In this document: positions 62,912-64,000 of the stretch, piece by piece | Layout of the letters: each line of letters starts with the position of its first letter | Position numbering within the stretch: the stretch's first letter is position 1 | NCBI GenBank assembly: GCA_030158125.1 | Contig: JAOATL010000015.1 | Location: 248,001-312,000 of the forward strand | Length of the DNA stretch: 64,000 bases | Source of the DNA: Limnohabitans sp. | Lineage (GTDB): Bacteria > Pseudomonadota > Gammaproteobacteria > Burkholderiales > Burkholderiaceae_C | Reading direction: 5' to 3' | Program-made: the position numbers and the translations under genes | The notes under the pieces: generated by a model | What the model was told of the DNA's origin: nothing | Seen by the model: only the letters and a program-made list of their open reading frames with translations | Databases searched by the model: none

Positions 62912-64000
62912 TTATTGCGAGAACTGTGCCATGCCTCCCTGATCTGATTCTTTTGTCTGATCCATGCCAAGCCGCTTAATCCAATTACCAAGCGTTTGGT
63001 AGTTCTCGAAGCCTAACAGCTTGGCCGCAGCCGTTTTTCTTTGTCCGGACTTCGCCATGGCTTGGCTGATCAACTCTCTGGCTGCATCGTCCAAAAATCT
63101 TTGCAAATTAACACCTTGGCCAATTTTTGGAATAACCGATGCCGGTTTTTTGGCTGGAACCAAGAGCCTTGATTTTTCAATATCTCTAGCACTGATTTCA
63201 GCCCCTACAGACCAGATTGCTGCCCTCATGAGGGTATGGTAAAGCTCGCGAATGTTACCTGGCCATACATGCAGATGAAGAATTTTTCTTGCATTTACAG
63301 AAATTTCTTTATGCAATGCTTCGGGTCGACCTGCTGCATCGGCATTGATGATTGCCATGAAATGATCAATCAACGTGTCAAGGTCATCCGCTCGATCCCG
63401 CAATGGCGGCAAACGAAGAATGCCTACTGCTAGTCTGTAAAACAGATCCTCCCGGAACCTACCTGCCGAAATGTCAGCACTGAGATCTCGGTGAGTCGCT
63501 GCAATGATCCGGGTATTGACCTTGACTGATGTGGACTGTCCCAAGGGTGTGACTTCGCCAGACTGAAGCACGCGAAGGAGGCGGACCTGAGTGTCAAGGG
63601 GTAGGTCGCCCACCTCATCTAGAAAAAGCGTGCCGTCTGAAGCTTCTTCAAAGTGTCCCTTGCGGTCAAAAGTAGCACCCGTAAATGCACCTTTCTTGTG
63701 GCCAAACAGTTCAGAGTTGGCCAATTCTGAAGTTAACGCGCCGCAGTTGACCGCCAGAAATGGCTTTGCGTGACGCGGGCTCGCAGCATGGATGGCTTCG
63801 GCAAACAACTCCTTACCGGTACCGGTTTCTCCAAGAATAAGCACCGGCACTTCGTAACCCGCCATCCGACGCGCCAGTGCGATTTGTTCCGCCACGGCTG
63901 AACTGTTGTAAATGATCTTGCTGAATTCAGGCGTTGTGCTCTGCTCTGCACTGGCTAATCGCTCAGCGCGCTCACCGCTTCGGCGCAAATATTCCGGCAG
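62912..64000 (-). CDS. Sigma-54-dependent transcriptional activator (5' end outside window)
   Basis: 362 codons are visible; the frame is open to the right edge (LPEYLRRSGER), so the signal-receiving N-terminus is missing. The AAA+ activator domain is complete: ILGETGTGKELFAEAIH (Walker A), FGHKKGAFTGATFDRKGHFEEA with the GAFTGA loop that contacts sigma-54, GTLFLDEVGDLPLDTQVRLLRVLQ (Walker B), FREDLFYRLAVGILRLPPLRDR, and WPGNIRELYHTLMRA. A Fis-like helix-turn-helix closes it (KSGQRKTAAAKLLGFENYQTLGNWIKRLG). The stop lies 7 bases before the hsdR start, so it shares direction and probably transcript with the restriction genes. Control of the island by sigma-54 is an inference. Confidence 0.9.
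   Translation of the reverse strand: MPEYLRRSGERAERLASAEQSTTPEFSKIIYNSSAVAEQIALARRMAGYEVPVLILGETGTGKELFAEAIHAASPRHAKPFLAVNCGALTSELANSELFGHKKGAFTGATFDRKGHFEEASDGTLFLDEVGDLPLDTQVRLLRVLQSGEVTPLGQSTSVKVNTRIIAATHRDLSADISAGRFREDLFYRLAVGILRLPPLRDRADDLDTLIDHFMAIINADAAGRPEALHKEISVNARKILHLHVWPGNIRELYHTLMRAAIWSVGAEISARDIEKSRLLVPAKKPASVIPKIGQGVNLQRFLDDAARELISQAMAKSGQRKTAAAKLLGFENYQTLGNWIKRLGMDQTKESDQGGMAQFSQ

Noticed and set aside
49772-64000. Prophage or integrative element carrying the defence genes
   Set aside because: No integrase, transposase, phage structural gene or tRNA attachment site is visible in this part of the window.

Overview
The window looks like a chromosomal segment of a betaproteobacterium of the order Burkholderiales, most likely a Comamonadaceae member (Limnohabitans, Rhodoferax or Polaromonas type). 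This rests on gene content and order: rpmH-rnpA-yidD-yidC-mnmE on one side of the origin region and dnaA-dnaN-gyrB on the other, a metX-metW pair, a topoisomerase III carrying a SWIB domain, and moderately high GC. The genus is an inference. No gene-free stretch exceeds 300 bases. I see no tRNA, rRNA, CRISPR array, transposase or integrase.

Layout. 1-2.2 kb: a cut-off glutathione S-transferase, a 60-residue membrane protein, birA and a SET-domain methyltransferase, all leftward. 2.3-6.5 kb: topoisomerase III (topB), starting behind a strongly alternating purine-pyrimidine tract, then a DUF4143-type ATPase. 6.5-14.4 kb: central metabolism and peptide turnover (gapA, tkt, murU, pepP, maeB). 14.6-15.7 kb: a secreted barnase/T1-like RNase with a barstar-family gene behind it. 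15.8-22.3 kb: outer-membrane and ribosome maturation genes lptD-surA-rsmA facing amgK-rsmE. 22.3-31.8 kb: an MFS carrier, then a long leftward run metX-metW-quinone oxidoreductase-ltnD-otnK-otnC-otnI-M20 peptidase. The ltnD/otn genes make a complete L-threonate catabolic route. A SAM-II type riboswitch sits in front of metX. 31.8-41.4 kb: mneA-like transporter, amtB, a glycine-rich RNA-binding protein, the KDO/LPS genes kdsD-kdsC-lptC, apt, an ABC exporter and mnmE. 41.5-49.8 kb: the replication-origin neighbourhood.

49.8-64.0 kb is a defence island placed directly after gyrB, all leftward. Read in the direction of transcription it holds a sigma-54 activator (cut by the right edge), hsdR, hsdM, hsdS, an AAA/DUF3696-like ATPase, a phospholipase-D-like protein, a GHKL ATPase fused to a PD-(D/E)xK-like nuclease, and thsB-thsA of a Thoeris system. 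The first six genes are packed with overlaps or gaps under 30 bases, so the ATPase/PLD-like pair reads as an accessory module of the type I restriction operon. That pair and the GHKL-nuclease fusion are the best candidates for something undescribed. Functions are called from motifs read by eye. No database or structure search was possible.
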